Assembly: GCA_046299435.1 (NCBI GenBank) | Contig: JBKBIC010000254.1 | Coordinates: forward strand, 1-6,757 | Origin: M3007 sp046299435 | GTDB taxonomy: Bacteria; Bacteroidota; Bacteroidia; Chitinophagales; Saprospiraceae | Direction of reading: 5' to 3' | Length of the DNA stretch: 6,757 bases | Part shown: piece by piece, positions 6,715 through 6,757 of the stretch | Layout of the letters: every line of letters begins with the position of its first letter | Numbering within the stretch: position 1 is the first letter of the stretch | Translations under genes and position numbers: made by a program | The notes under the pieces: generated by a model | Database searches by the model: none | What the model was told of the DNA's origin: nothing | What the model saw: only the letters and a program-made list of their open reading frames with translations

Positions 6715-6757
6715 ACTCAATCGCTCATTCACTCAATCGCTCATTCACTCAATCGCT
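6681..6757 (+). repeat. 16-bp tandem repeat array, at least 4.8 copies, continues past the window
   Basis: The unit TCACTCAATCGCTCAT occurs at 6681, 6697, 6713 and 6729 as perfect copies and again at 6745 for 13 bases up to the right edge, so the copy number is unknown. The unit is two related 8-mers, TCACTCAA and TCGCTCAT (6 of 8 identical), suggesting growth from an 8-bp ancestor. There are no unique spacers, so it is not a CRISPR array. The plus strand has no stop codon in any frame and the minus strand has stops in all frames, but no start codon precedes it and nothing suggests translation. Confidence 0.95.

Noticed and set aside
6681..6757. CRISPR array
   Set aside because: The repeats are directly abutting, 16 bp long and lack spacers; no cas gene is present.

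Overview
The window looks like ordinary chromosomal DNA of a GC-rich member of the Bacteroidota. The evidence is the style of the proteins: the TPR tail, the LysE-type transporter, the UbiA-like membrane protein and a deoxynucleoside kinase with NPYL and QDRTIYED motifs all resemble Bacteroidota versions. Start codons lack clear Shine-Dalgarno sequences, and at least one site resembles the Bacteroidota promoter pattern (TTTG about 20 nt before TAnnTTT). A Saprospiria- or Chitinophagia-like lineage is a guess; sequence reading alone cannot fix the genus.

Layout from left to right. (1) 3-215, plus strand: the 3' end of a TPR-repeat protein, followed by a good intrinsic terminator at 267-299. 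(2) 298-906, minus strand: a LysE-family membrane exporter. (3) 955-1740, plus strand: a UbiA-like polytopic membrane protein, divergent from the exporter across about 48 bp that contain a perfect 10-bp palindrome. (4) 1822-5484, plus strand: a full-length SbcC (Rad50-type) ATPase with every expected motif, including the zinc hook. (5) 5499-6119, minus strand: a deoxynucleoside kinase, convergent with sbcC, with only 14 nt between the stop codons. (6) 6120-6343: a 224-bp divergent intergenic region with a 12-bp palindrome, a short GGC repeat and a candidate promoter for the next gene. (7) 6344-6631, plus strand: gatC, the small subunit of the tRNA-dependent amidotransferase. (8) 6622-6757: a family of 16-bp repeats, with two copies in one orientation at the end of gatC (containing its stop codon), a small hairpin, then at least 4.8 perfect copies in the other orientation running off the window.

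The genes do not form one pathway. They cover housekeeping functions: DNA end and hairpin processing (SbcC), nucleoside salvage (kinase), tRNA-Gln/Asn charging (GatC) and export or membrane chemistry (LysE- and UbiA-like). Strand switches suggest several short transcription units; the UbiA-like gene and sbcC could be co-transcribed. I found no phage genes, transposase, CRISPR array, RNA gene or defence island. The least explained structure is the inverted pair of 16-bp repeat arrays at the right edge.
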